Source: an uncultured Persicobacter sp. (lineage in GTDB: Bacteria > Bacteroidota > Bacteroidia > Cytophagales > Cyclobacteriaceae). From it: a stretch of DNA of 64,000 bases. The notes beneath the pieces were generated by a model that saw nothing but the letters and a program-made list of their open reading frames with translations, searched no databases and was not told the origin of the DNA. This document shows, in pieces, positions 43,716 through 53,377 of the stretch. The DNA lies in NCBI GenBank assembly GCA_947498325.1, contig CANMKE010000001.1, positions 434,001-498,000 of the forward strand, in the 5' to 3' direction. How positions within the stretch are numbered: position 1 is the stretch's first letter; the number at the start of each line of letters is the position of its first letter. The position numbers were made by a program, and so were the translations under genes.

Positions 43716-45884
43716 ATGGAAACCTTAACTCAATATAATTCTTTGGCCATTGGAGCAGGGATATTGGCCATGATCCTGCCCTTGCTGTCTTTTGTGCTGA
43801 TCGCCTTTTTTTCGGACTATTTCGGTGCCAAAAGTGACCGACTGGCCATTAGTGCTGTCAGTATTTCGTTGGTCATGTCGGTATTTGTTGCCATGCAGGT
43901 ATTTCCCAACCATGTGATTACAGCACAGTGGTCGTGGTTTTCTGTCGGCGAATATCAGTTCAATATCGGCCTATTGCTTGATCAGCTTACCGCAGTAATG
44001 TTGGTGGTGGTCAGCCTGGTGTCTTTACTGGTGCATATTTTCTCGATGAACTACATGAAAGGCGAGCCACATTATGCCCGCTATTATAGTTTCCTCGGGC
44101 TCTTTACCTTCAGTATGTTTATCATCCTGCTGGCTGATAACCTATTGGTACTTTTCATGGGTTGGGAGCTGGTAGGCTTGTCTTCTTATTTACTGATCGG
44201 TTTTTGGTTTGAGCGCCCCTCGGCAGCGAATGCCAACCGTAAAGCATTCCTGACCAACAGGGTGGGGGATATGGGTTTTCTTTTCGGAATCATGATTTTC
44301 TGGGCCTATTTTCATACCCTTAATTTTCAGGAACTCACCGCTCTTTTCAGCAATGCGTCAGTTTTGGCACAAATCCCTTCCACGTGGTTAATTCTCGGTG
44401 GGCTGGGGATATTCATGGGGACGGTCGGTAAATCGGCGCAGTTTCCTTTGCAAGTCTGGTTGCCTGATGCCATGCAGGGGCCAACGCCTGTTTCTGCATT
44501 AATCCACGCCGCAACCATGGTTGCCGCAGGGATTTTCCTTTTGGCGAGGGTTTTCCCGATGCTGGCGCCTGAAACATTGATAGTGATCGCCCTGATCGGT
44601 TCCATTACCGCCATGATGGGAGCCTTTTCGGCCTTGAACCAATTTGACATCAAGCGGGTGTTGGCCTATTCCACCTCCTCGCAGTTGGGTTATATGGTGA
44701 TGGGCATGGGGGTAGGTGCCTACGATGCATCTCTGTTTCACCTGATTACCCATGCGTTTTTCAAGGCAGGTTTATTCCTGTCCGTTGGTGCGGTCATTCA
44801 TGCCATGCACCATTTTCATGCTGAATGTAAAAAGAAGAATATCAGTATCCATCTCGATCCGCAAGATATGCGTCAAATGGGCGACCTCGGTAAGCGGATG
44901 CCCCTGATTCATGCGGGATACACCATTTGTGCACTCGCCTTGATTGGCCTGCCGTTCTTTTCAGGATTTATGTCCAAAGATGCCATTCTTATGGCCTCCT
45001 GGGAATGGGCGCAAAACCTCAGTGCCCACGGGCAATATTGGGCATGGTTTGTTCCTTTGAGTGGTTTTGGAGCCGCTGTGCTTACGGCTTTTTATATGGC
45101 TCGACAGTGGTACCTTGTTTTTTGGTCAAAGTCAAGATTGATCGTTGAATGTCAGGCGGCCTGTAATTGTTACGATTCCCTGCACGATCCTTCCTGGAAG
45201 AAAACTGTGCCTGTTGGTCTTTTGGCGATGCTATCGGTCTGGCTTGTTTACGGCTTGAATCCTTTCGATGGACACGCTTCCTGGTTGTATCATGCCGTTG
45301 ATCAGCCAATGAATGTGATGCTCGCCGACTGGCAAATTGCGGGTCAGCGGGAAATTTGGTATGTCCCATTATTGGCCTTGGCTTCGGCATTATTGGGCTT
45401 GGGCTATGCCTATCGAAAATATAGTCGGGTAAGTAAACTCGGCATAGATTACAGTCATCGCAGGCCAAAAGGCCGATGGGGGTATTTGTCGATCAATAAT
45501 TTTTATATGGATCGTTTTTACCGAAAACATTTCATGATCCGCAGCCTGCGTTGGGCTTACCGACTGCATTGGTTTGATAAAAATGTGCTTGACAAAGGCA
45601 TTGTTGCAATTGGCGGACTAACCCTGAGTGCTTCTCGGGTTTTCCGAAAATTCGATCAGGCCAACCAATGGGTGGTTAATGCCATAGGGGTTACGGTCGT
45701 GATATTGGGGCAGGCTTTCCGAACCCTTGACATCTGGATTGTTGATGGACTGGTTAATTTTTCCGCCAACCTGTCTTCTGCATTAGGCAAGTCTTTCGGG
45801 AAAGTGCAAGGGCGACAAACACAATCCATCATTGCTTATATGCTTTGTGGGGTGTTTATCTTGGCCTTATGGGTGTTGTTGTAA
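43716..45884 (+). CDS. nuoL: NADH-quinone oxidoreductase subunit L
   Basis: A 722-residue antiporter-like proton-pumping subunit. It has LFMGWELVGLSSYLLIGFW (Glu of helix 5), VGKSAQFPLQVWLPDAMQGPTPVSALIHAATMV (Lys and His channel residues) and KDAILMASWEWA. The C-terminal half includes the long lateral helix and ends in a final membrane helix (IIAYMLCGVFILALWVLL). Longer than the E. coli protein (613). It is the last nuo gene here: no nuoM or nuoN follows. Confidence 0.95.
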   Translation: METLTQYNSLAIGAGILAMILPLLSFVLIAFFSDYFGAKSDRLAISAVSISLVMSVFVAMQVFPNHVITAQWSWFSVGEYQFNIGLLLDQLTAVMLVVVSLVSLLVHIFSMNYMKGEPHYARYYSFLGLFTFSMFIILLADNLLVLFMGWELVGLSSYLLIGFWFERPSAANANRKAFLTNRVGDMGFLFGIMIFWAYFHTLNFQELTALFSNASVLAQIPSTWLILGGLGIFMGTVGKSAQFPLQVWLPDAMQGPTPVSALIHAATMVAAGIFLLARVFPMLAPETLIVIALIGSITAMMGAFSALNQFDIKRVLAYSTSSQLGYMVMGMGVGAYDASLFHLITHAFFKAGLFLSVGAVIHAMHHFHAECKKKNISIHLDPQDMRQMGDLGKRMPLIHAGYTICALALIGLPFFSGFMSKDAILMASWEWAQNLSAHGQYWAWFVPLSGFGAAVLTAFYMARQWYLVFWSKSRLIVECQAACNCYDSLHDPSWKKTVPVGLLAMLSVWLVYGLNPFDGHASWLYHAVDQPMNVMLADWQIAGQREIWYVPLLALASALLGLGYAYRKYSRVSKLGIDYSHRRPKGRWGYLSINNFYMDRFYRKHFMIRSLRWAYRLHWFDKNVLDKGIVAIGGLTLSASRVFRKFDQANQWVVNAIGVTVVILGQAFRTLDIWIVDGLVNFSANLSSALGKSFGKVQGRQTQSIIAYMLCGVFILALWVLL

Positions 45885-46046
45885 TTGCAGCCATAAGCCG
45901 CCTCAGGCTTTTTCCCTGTCCTCCAATCACCGATCGCAAGACGTCAGCGGCTTCTTTACTGATCTCAGCCGCCTTTTTGTGAAAGCAGTAATTGCTCAAT
46001 TAAAGATGACCAAGTATTGAAGTCCATGGACAACAACTGGTCAAAT

Positions 46047-46086
46047 AAAAACGCCCGAAATGTTATGCAACACTTCGGGCGTTTTC
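46047..46086. terminator. Bidirectional terminator
   Basis: AAAACGCCCGAAATGTT pairs with AACACTTCGGGCGTTTT (small bulge), with A and T runs. It ends the GNAT gene (minus) and probably the nuo operon (plus). Confidence 0.88.
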
Positions 46087-46104
46087 AGTTCCTGTAAAAT
46101 AATA

Positions 46105-46647
46105 TTACTTCATACTTCTTCGTCGGTAATCCTCTTTGGTGATCTCAAAAGGTTTAATGCTTGAATTTGGGGATGGTTTGTCCCCTGTGTTCAGTCGCAT
46201 GCCTAAACTGTTGAGGAAATTAACTGAAGCCAGGTTACTGCCTTCCGCAGAACCGTGAATTGCCTCAGCCTGCATTTCTTCAAATCCATATTTAATCACT
46301 ACATTTCCCGCTTCTTTGGCGTAGCCTTTCAGCCAATATTGTGGGCCAAGCGTACAGAACAACCGGTATTCATTTTTGTCCTCTGCAGGGCGAAGGCCGA
46401 TAATGCCAACAAACTCTTCATTTTCTTTTTCACGGATCAACAATGTTAATCCATGACCTGGTTTTGGGGTCTCAAAAAGGGTGTAATCCTTGAGGTGCTT
46501 GGTTTGCTTCAAATGCGCTAAAGTAGGCATTGAAAGGAAACGCTCCACTTGTCGGTCCGCAACAAGATCCTTGAAAGGTTCCTGATCTTTTTCTATGAAA
46601 GGTCTTAACTGAAGGCGTGTTGTCTCGAAATTTTTTTTCCAATCCAT
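46105..46647 (-). CDS. GNAT-family N-acetyltransferase (RimJ/RimL-like)
   Basis: A 180-residue acetyltransferase. N-terminal FETTRLQLRPFIEKD is the typical start of the RimJ/RimL subgroup; EFVGIIGLRP (strand 4), YWLKGYAKEA (acetyl-CoA loop) and SLGMRLN (C-terminal strand) follow. Substrate unknown. It is divergent from metG. Confidence 0.9.
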   Translation of the reverse strand: MDWKKNFETTRLQLRPFIEKDQEPFKDLVADRQVERFLSMPTLAHLKQTKHLKDYTLFETPKPGHGLTLLIREKENEEFVGIIGLRPAEDKNEYRLFCTLGPQYWLKGYAKEAGNVVIKYGFEEMQAEAIHGSAEGSNLASVNFLNSLGMRLNTGDKPSPNSSIKPFEITKEDYRRRSMK

Positions 46648-46803
46648 AACAGTTAGGTTTTATGATTTCTAATTGAAAGACTATTATCATCATTTTTAAA
46701 TTCTATCAGAAAGATTTGAGCCTTTTTTTTTCATGATGCCGAAAATAGTTTGCCAATCGGCCAATTAGATGGTCCTGATCATTTATAGGCTACAAAAAAA
46801 CCT

Positions 46804-46811
46804 TATCTTTG
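46804..46811 (+). promoter_or_regulatory. -7 element of metG
   Basis: TATCTTTG matches TAnnTTTG. No clear TTG partner is present. Its position puts the transcript start near 46818, downstream of an ATG at 46809, which decides the metG start. Confidence 0.45.
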
Positions 46812-46832
46812 AAACCGAAATTAATAATGAAT

Positions 46833-48881
46833 ATGACTGAGCAATCTAAAAGATATACCATTACAGCGGCTTTGCCGTATGCCAATGGCCCTGTACACAT
46901 TGGGCACCTTGCGGGCGTTTATGTTCCGGCGGATATTTATGTGCGTTACCTGAGATCAAAGGGAGAGGACGTGGTTTTTGTTTGTGGATCTGATGAGCAC
47001 GGTGTGCCGATTACCATCCGGGCAAAAAAAGAGGGCGTAACTCCTCAGCAGGTTGTTGACAAGTACCACGGTATCATCAAAAATGCCTTTGCTGATTTCG
47101 GAATTTCTTTTGATATCTATTCTCGTACTTCGAGCAAAACGCATGCAGAGACTGCCGCGGATTACTTCAAGAAAATGTACGATGAAGGAAAGTTTGTAGA
47201 GCAGACTTCCGAGCAGTATTATGACGAGAAGAACAACCAGTTTTTGGCAGACCGCTACATTATGGGCGAGTGCCCAAAATGCGGGAATCCAGATGCCTAC
47301 GGCGATCAGTGTGAAAAGTGTGGCTCAACACTTTCCCCACGTGAATTGGTTAATCCTCGCTCGACAATCTCTGGCGAGCAGCCGATTCTTAAAGAAACCA
47401 CCCACTGGTATTTGCCATTAGACAAATACGAGCCATGGTTGAAAGAATGGATCTTGGAGCAAAATAAAGACTGGAAATCCAATGTTTATGGTCAGTGTAA
47501 ATCTTGGCTCGACAGTGGCCTGATGCCTCGTGCCGTAACCCGCGATTTGAACTGGGGAGTTCCTGTGCCTGTAGAGGGAGCCGACGGCAAAGTGTTGTAC
47601 GTGTGGTTTGATGCCCCTATTGGCTATATTTCAGCGACCAAAGACTGGGCGACGGAAAATGGCAAAAACTGGGAAGATTACTGGAAAAGTGAAGAGGCTG
47701 AGCTGATCCACTTTATCGGTAAAGACAATATCGTATTTCACTGTATCATTTTCCCTTCTATGCTGAAGGGCGATGGCTCTTATATTTTGCCTAAAAATGT
47801 TCCTGCGAATGAATTCCTGAACCTTGAAGGGGACAAGATTTCTACCTCGCGTAACTGGGCAGTTTGGTTGCATGAATACCTGAACGACCTTCCTGACAAG
47901 CAGGATGTTTTGCGCTACACGCTGTGTGCCAATATGCCTGAAACCAAGGATAACGATTTCACCTGGAAAGATTACCAAACCAGAAACAACTCTGAACTAG
48001 TGGCCATTTTGGGTAATTTTGTGAACCGTGCAGTGGTATTGACCAACAAATATTACGACGGTGCTATTCCTGCACGTGGTGAATTACAACAGATTGATCT
48101 GGATACCTTGGATGCGTTGGAAGCACTTCCGGAGAAAATCGCCGCTGCCCTTGATAAGTATAAGTTCCGTGAAGCCCTGGCGGCAATGATGGAACTGGCG
48201 CGCCTTGGTAACAAATATCTGGCAGATACCGAGCCATGGAAATTGGCGAAAACAGATGCCGAGCGTGTAAAAACCATCATGAACATTGCTTTGCAGATTG
48301 TTGCCAACCTGTCGATTGTCGCAGAGCCTTTCTTGCCTTTTACAGCCGCTAAACTGGTAGAAATGCTGAACATCGATACCTTAAAGTGGGGAGAGGCTGG
48401 CCGTCAGGATATTCTTGGCGACGGGCACCAAATCAACAAAGGACAGTTGCTTTTCGAGAAATTGGAAGACGCTACCATTGATGCTCAAATGCAGAAACTC
48501 GAAGACACCAAAAAGGCCAACGAAGCAGAAAACACTCCTGTTGCTCCTGCCAAAGAAGATTGCTCTTTTGATGATTTCATGAAAATGGATATTCGCGTTG
48601 GAGAAATCCTCGAAGCGGAAAAACTGAAAAAGTCTAAAAAGCTTTTGAAACTGAAAGTGGATGTCGGCTTTGAAACCCGCACCATTTTGAGTGGGATTGC
48701 TCAGCACTTTTCTCCTGAAGAAATTGTAGGTAAAAAAGTGCAGGTGTTGGTGAATTTGCCTCCTCGAAAAATGATGGGCATTGAGTCTGAAGGGATGGTC
48801 ATGATGGCTGAAGCCAAAGATGGAAGCCTCCGTTTTATGGAGCCATCAGCAGATACCGAAGCAGGATCTATGATTAGCTAA
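46833..48881 (+). CDS. metG: Methionyl-tRNA synthetase
   Basis: A 682-residue class I synthetase. The start at [16 protein letters not shown] fits the family and lies after the apparent transcription start; ATG codons at 46809 and 46827 are less likely. It has PVHIGHLAG (HIGH), a knuckle with CPKC and CEKC that binds zinc, KISTSRNW in place of KMSKS, and a C-terminal tRNA-binding (EMAPII/Trbp111-like) domain (about 575-682) with [12 protein letters not shown] and [15 protein letters not shown]. The dimerising C-terminal domain is complete. Confidence 0.97.
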   Translation: MTEQSKRYTITAALPYANGPVHIGHLAGVYVPADIYVRYLRSKGEDVVFVCGSDEHGVPITIRAKKEGVTPQQVVDKYHGIIKNAFADFGISFDIYSRTSSKTHAETAADYFKKMYDEGKFVEQTSEQYYDEKNNQFLADRYIMGECPKCGNPDAYGDQCEKCGSTLSPRELVNPRSTISGEQPILKETTHWYLPLDKYEPWLKEWILEQNKDWKSNVYGQCKSWLDSGLMPRAVTRDLNWGVPVPVEGADGKVLYVWFDAPIGYISATKDWATENGKNWEDYWKSEEAELIHFIGKDNIVFHCIIFPSMLKGDGSYILPKNVPANEFLNLEGDKISTSRNWAVWLHEYLNDLPDKQDVLRYTLCANMPETKDNDFTWKDYQTRNNSELVAILGNFVNRAVVLTNKYYDGAIPARGELQQIDLDTLDALEALPEKIAAALDKYKFREALAAMMELARLGNKYLADTEPWKLAKTDAERVKTIMNIALQIVANLSIVAEPFLPFTAAKLVEMLNIDTLKWGEAGRQDILGDGHQINKGQLLFEKLEDATIDAQMQKLEDTKKANEAENTPVAPAKEDCSFDDFMKMDIRVGEILEAEKLKKSKKLLKLKVDVGFETRTILSGIAQHFSPEEIVGKKVQVLVNLPPRKMMGIESEGMVMMAEAKDGSLRFMEPSADTEAGSMIS

Positions 48882-48904
48882 TCTGTCAACGGACATATAA
48901 TAAG

Positions 48905-48939
48905 GGCGCAGAAATGAAGGTTTCTGCGCTTTTTTTTAT
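48905..48939 (+). terminator. Rho-independent terminator
   Basis: GCGCAGAAA pairs with TTTCTGCGC around TGAAGG, followed by eight T; ends metG. Confidence 0.92.
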
Positions 48940-49140
48940 TGAATGCTGTTATTTCAAAGCAGAAGAAAATCGGTTACGGATATTAATATTTATATAGAAT
49001 TCATTATTGAAATTATACTGACCTCAAGTTGGAGTTAGATTACGGTTATATTTTTCAATTGAAGCTTGTGATATTGTCAGAAATCCCACTTTGTAGTTAT
49101 CTTAATAGATCATTGGGGATGGATTACTGAATTTAAGGAA

Positions 49141-50172
49141 ATGAAAAGAAAGGTTTTTCAGAAAATATTTGCGTCAATTATTTTGTCGTGCGGATTAGTG
49201 AGCGCTTTTGCACAGGGTGGGCCTTCAGAGTTAGACTCAGGCAGAATTGCCCATGTGGTCGCTTTACCTCAGTCCAAAGTTTTTCTTGATAAGATCCCTT
49301 TGAGTTCTCCGCAGGAACGCCAAAAAATTGATTATCACAATCTGGTTGAAGTCGATTATAGAAGTTCTAAAGAAATTCACCTGTTTTCCCGCGACTATAT
49401 TCATAAAGAATTATTGCTCGGCACCTGGAAACGAAAGGGGAAATCGACCTCCATGATGGGCTATTTCGGGGAAAATACCTACGAGGCCATCTATTCAGAC
49501 AGCCGAAGCAACAGCAAGCTGTATGAGCAATACATTTATTATTCCTTGCGAAACGACAGTCTGACGTTTTATACGGACAGTCTTAAAGAGCACGTTAAAT
49601 GGAATTTCAAGCTGATGTCGGTCAATAATCGCCACCTGGTAGTAAAAACGACCCAAAGCGGTGTGCTGACTTTCGACCGTGTTTCAGACAATACCTCTCC
49701 TTTGCAAACCAGAAAACATACCTTTCACTTGCAGGCAGGTAAGCTGATTTGTGGCTTTACCCAATATGCCAGTGCTCAACAGGGCTCTTGTTTACGCCTG
49801 TCGGAAGATTTGTTTGTTGGCATGACGAAAGAGGAGCTGACCAAAGAATTGTGGTTTGCCAAGTTTCATAAAGTGAGTGATACAAAATGGACTTTCCACG
49901 ATGGTCGAAGTACAATTGCATTGCATTTTAAAGACGATCACCTGAGGAATATCAAGTGGTATGGCTTTGGTGATTCTGGCCGATTTGATTTTGCGGGAAT
50001 AAGCGTTGGCGATATGATCACCTATCTTGAACAACGCCTCGGTAAGCCCACTGTTGTTAAGCGGGCGAAGGAAAAAGGGGACGCTACCGAGTGGTGGTAT
50101 TATGAACCTTTTCATTTCAGAATTCAGATCCAGGCAGAAAAGGTTCATGTGATTGAGTTGGGCGATTTTTAA
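49141..50172 (+). CDS. Secreted hypothetical protein (lipocalin-like and BamE-like parts)
   Basis: A 343-residue exported protein: signal peptide 1-25 (ending SAFAQ). The middle (about 95-180) opens with LLGTWKRKGKS and has beta strands resembling Bacteroidota lipocalin-like domains. The C-terminal third contains SEDLFVGMTKEELTKELW, a motif like the SmpA/BamE 'GMTxxEV' element. Neither resemblance is strong. It converges with the class V aminotransferase gene and overlaps it by 4 bases at the 3' ends. Function unknown. Confidence 0.7.
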   Translation: MKRKVFQKIFASIILSCGLVSAFAQGGPSELDSGRIAHVVALPQSKVFLDKIPLSSPQERQKIDYHNLVEVDYRSSKEIHLFSRDYIHKELLLGTWKRKGKSTSMMGYFGENTYEAIYSDSRSNSKLYEQYIYYSLRNDSLTFYTDSLKEHVKWNFKLMSVNNRHLVVKTTQSGVLTFDRVSDNTSPLQTRKHTFHLQAGKLICGFTQYASAQQGSCLRLSEDLFVGMTKEELTKELWFAKFHKVSDTKWTFHDGRSTIALHFKDDHLRNIKWYGFGDSGRFDFAGISVGDMITYLEQRLGKPTVVKRAKEKGDATEWWYYEPFHFRIQIQAEKVHVIELGDF

Positions 50173-51251
50173 GGTCGCCAGTCAGCAATTAAATCAACGA
50201 GCAATTCGATCTGCTCTTTGGAGTGGGTCGGGAAGTTGGCAATGCGAATTTGCGCAGCCTTATGCTTTCCATAACCTGCCCCAACAACAAGCCCTTTCTC
50301 TTTCAAATAGGCTATTAAAGGTGCGGAACCACCCTCAACATTGGCCACCGCCACGGTGTCCGAGCGCCAGTCTTTTTCCTGAACCAAAGGGGAAAGTAAA
50401 GGGTGATCTTCAAAGCACTTGATCAGGATCGTGTTTTTATAAATAGCCTCACGTCGGATCACATCCACGCCCTTTCTGCGGAAATCTTCCGCCACCTTGC
50501 CCAATAAATAAATATTGAGGGTGTTTGGTGTTTCTATGGTTTGATAACCCTTGCCTTTGTCCACCATTTCCAATAAAGGGTGATAGGATGGGTACGCCTT
50601 GCCCGCTACGGTCAGGGCATGGGCTTTGGCTATTGCGCGCGGACTGACGATCCATACGCCCAATCCAGCAGGTAATCCAAAACATTTTTGAACGGAAAAA
50701 TACACACTGTCAAGGTCCTCAAAAGGAATAGGCGTGGTCGGGGTAGAGGATACCACATCCATAGCGATCAATGCGTCGGGGAAATGTTTTTTCGCTTCGC
50801 GGAGATCAGCCATCGGGTGCTTGACGCCAGTAGCGGTTTCGTTGGCTGTAAAGTGAATCAGCTCGGGCTGAGCTTCCACGGCCTTCGGGTCAAATAAGGC
50901 TACCGTGCCTTCTGGGGCCGTAATCATTTGTGCTTCTTTTCCCAATCGCTGAAATGCCTGCGCACATTTTTTGGAAAATGCCCCATGCACGTGGTGGAGG
51001 CTGTGGGTGTCCACCAGGTTTTCGGCCATACGGTCCCAAACTTCCGTAGCAGAGGTAGTAAATACCACTTCATAAGCCTGCGGAATATCCAAAAGCTGAC
51101 GCAGCTGTTCTACGGTGAATTTATAGATGTCCTTAAATGCTGGAGATCGGTGGCTAATGGCCATGACCTGTTCTTTGAGTGCGCTCTTGAGGTGATCTTC
51201 GAGGGTAAAATAGGTCGCTGATGGGCCTGGTACAAATATAAGTTGAGGCAT
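50169..51251 (-). CDS. PLP-dependent class V aminotransferase (SerC-like)
   Basis: A 360-residue fold-type I aminotransferase. It begins with FVPGPSATYF, has SHRSPAF and HFTANETATGV, the PLP-Asp in AMDVVSSTPTTPIP, and the PLP-Lys in FSVQKCFGLPAGLG. The motifs match phosphoserine aminotransferase (SerC), with sequence diverged enough that another role in the class (alanine-glyoxylate type) is possible. Its 3' end overlaps the convergent secreted gene by 4 bases. No serA or serB neighbour. Confidence 0.85.
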   Translation of the reverse strand: MPQLIFVPGPSATYFTLEDHLKSALKEQVMAISHRSPAFKDIYKFTVEQLRQLLDIPQAYEVVFTTSATEVWDRMAENLVDTHSLHHVHGAFSKKCAQAFQRLGKEAQMITAPEGTVALFDPKAVEAQPELIHFTANETATGVKHPMADLREAKKHFPDALIAMDVVSSTPTTPIPFEDLDSVYFSVQKCFGLPAGLGVWIVSPRAIAKAHALTVAGKAYPSYHPLLEMVDKGKGYQTIETPNTLNIYLLGKVAEDFRRKGVDVIRREAIYKNTILIKCFEDHPLLSPLVQEKDWRSDTVAVANVEGGSAPLIAYLKEKGLVVGAGYGKHKAAQIRIANFPTHSKEQIELLVDLIADWRP

Positions 51252-51374
51252 GGTTGGTCTTCCTTTTTGCTTGTGAATTGATTAGTCACCAAATTTATAA
51301 GTTTTATTGGATTTATTTGCGAGTTTTATTCAACATGCTGACCAATATTATTTATAAATTAAACATAAAGCCCT

Positions 51375-51382
51375 TATTTTTG
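51375..51382 (+). promoter_or_regulatory. -7 element of the OmpA-like gene
   Basis: TATTTTTG matches TAnnTTTG and lies 30 bp before the chosen start at 51413, downstream of earlier in-frame ATGs; it supports the shorter protein. Confidence 0.45.
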
Positions 51383-51412
51383 CATTCGATATTATTCAAC
51401 ATAGCCAAATCC

Positions 51413-53365
51413 ATGAAACGATTCGCATCCTTCATCCTATTTTTTCTGTTTGTCAGCCTTCAAACCTTTGGGCAGTCCCGAAATGGTTACGCTACAACCT
51501 CCAAAAAAGCCATCAAATTATTCGAGCAAGCGACGGTTTTACTCAAGTCGAGGGAGTTCCCTGAAGCTGAAAAGAAACTGCAATCGGCACTGGCAAAAGA
51601 TCCCAATTTTATTGAAGCGCATTTGCGGCTGGCGAGTATCTATGGTTTGTACCGAAAGAAGGAGCTCGAAAAACAGTCCCTCGAACAGGTCGCCCGAATT
51701 GCAAATGGGAACCTGAAATACAAATCAGTTTATATGAAGCTGGCAAAAGTGTATTTTAATGAAGGGGATTATGACAGGGCACTGAAGATGGGGAACCTGT
51801 TTCTGCGCTCAAGGCCACGGGAATCTGAGGCCAAAGCCACAGAATGGATCATGGAAAATGCGACTTATGCCAAGGAATTAATGGCCAAGCCCGTACCGTT
51901 TAAAGCCGTGATGATGGACAGCACCGTCAATAGCTTTGCCCTGCAATATTTTCCGGTGGTAACGGTGGACGAAAACACCCTCATTTACACTAAAAGAGAT
52001 GGCAGTGGCGGTTCCGATACGGAGGACATTGTGGTGTCGCACCGAAATAAAGATGGCAACTGGAGTAAGCCCGTATCCATTTCTGATAATATCAATACCC
52101 TTCAAAACGAGGGGACATGTACGATTTCTTCTGATGGGAAAATGATGATATTTACCTCCTGCACACAGGGAGGCGAAAGAAAGAATTATGGAAGTTGCGA
52201 TTTGTACGTTACCTACAAAGAAGGTGATGACTGGTCGGAACCTAAAAATCTGGGACGAACGGTCAATACTTCAGCATGGGAATCTCAGCCTGCTTTAAGT
52301 GCCGACGGTAGAACGCTATTTTTTGTCTCTGACCGCCGAGGAGGTTTTGGCCGACGGGATATTTATTATACCACAAAAACAGATAATGGGCTATGGACCC
52401 CTGCCACTAACCTGGGTAAAAATATCAATACTTCAGGAGATGAGATTGGGCCATTTATCCATGTGAATAATCAGCGATTATACTTTTCGTCCAATGGACA
52501 TAAGGGAATGGGTGGTTTCGATTTTTTCTATTCTGACAGGCTTCCTGGCGGGGAATTTGGCCCTGCGGAAAACCTGGGTTACCCCATCAACGACCACAAC
52601 GATCAGTCTTCGCTGACGGTAAATGCCGATGGTTCGCTTGGCTACATTTCCATCGATCAGTATCAGGGAAACACGGCGCACAGTTCGCTCTATACTTTTG
52701 AAATTCCCAAAGCGCAACGGGTGCTGAACCGCAGTAGTTATGTGGCGGGTACCGTGCTGGATAAAGATACTCAAAAGCCAGTGGCTGCAAAGGTGGAACT
52801 TTATAATGTGTCCAATGAACAGCTCGTGAATGCCGTTACCGCCGATGCCGTGAATGGGTCCTATTCTATTGTACTGACCGAGGGGTCGCGCTACGCACTT
52901 TTTGTTTCTGCGCCAGGTTACCTTTTCAGGTCTATTCCATTTAATTTCGAAAAGACCGCTGGCGAGCTTGAGTCGGTGAAGATGGACATTCTTTTGGAGC
53001 CAATTCGCAAAGGGCAAATAACGCGCCTCGACAATGTTTTCTTCGATACCAACTCCTATGAACTTCGTGAGGAATCGAAAACAGAACTGAACAAAGCCGT
53101 GAAATTCCTGGAAGCCAACCGAAAGCTGGTCATGGAAATTTCAGGGCATACTGATGATGTCGGTGATGCAACTTACAACAAGACCCTGTCGAAAAACAGG
53201 GCAAAGTCAGTGTATGAATACCTTGTAGGTCAGGGCATCGCCAAATCCCGCTTAAAATATGTAGGCTACGGAAAAGAACAGCCTTTCGTGCCGAATACGT
53301 CTGATGCAAACAGACAGAAAAATCGCCGCATTGAGTTTAAAATCATCGGCGACAATCAACCTTAA
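51413..53365 (+). CDS. OmpA-family protein with TPR and PD40 repeats
   Basis: A 650-residue exported protein. Start chosen at MKRFASFILFFLF, with a signal peptide ending at FGQ (about residue 23); upstream in-frame ATGs lie before the promoter. TPR-like helices follow (about 30-140), then PD40/WD40-like beta-propeller repeats (about 190-420, with SADGRTLFFVSDR and YFSSNGHKGMGGFDFFYS motifs), a carboxypeptidase-like beta domain (about 445-535) and a C-terminal OmpA domain with SGHTDDVGDATYN and NRAKSVYEYL for peptidoglycan binding. The architecture resembles PorE-like proteins of the type IX system. It is 12 bp upstream of the DPP III gene, so co-transcribed. Confidence 0.92.
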   Translation: MKRFASFILFFLFVSLQTFGQSRNGYATTSKKAIKLFEQATVLLKSREFPEAEKKLQSALAKDPNFIEAHLRLASIYGLYRKKELEKQSLEQVARIANGNLKYKSVYMKLAKVYFNEGDYDRALKMGNLFLRSRPRESEAKATEWIMENATYAKELMAKPVPFKAVMMDSTVNSFALQYFPVVTVDENTLIYTKRDGSGGSDTEDIVVSHRNKDGNWSKPVSISDNINTLQNEGTCTISSDGKMMIFTSCTQGGERKNYGSCDLYVTYKEGDDWSEPKNLGRTVNTSAWESQPALSADGRTLFFVSDRRGGFGRRDIYYTTKTDNGLWTPATNLGKNINTSGDEIGPFIHVNNQRLYFSSNGHKGMGGFDFFYSDRLPGGEFGPAENLGYPINDHNDQSSLTVNADGSLGYISIDQYQGNTAHSSLYTFEIPKAQRVLNRSSYVAGTVLDKDTQKPVAAKVELYNVSNEQLVNAVTADAVNGSYSIVLTEGSRYALFVSAPGYLFRSIPFNFEKTAGELESVKMDILLEPIRKGQITRLDNVFFDTNSYELREESKTELNKAVKFLEANRKLVMEISGHTDDVGDATYNKTLSKNRAKSVYEYLVGQGIAKSRLKYVGYGKEQPFVPNTSDANRQKNRRIEFKIIGDNQP

Positions 53366-53377
53366 TTATTTTTATAC

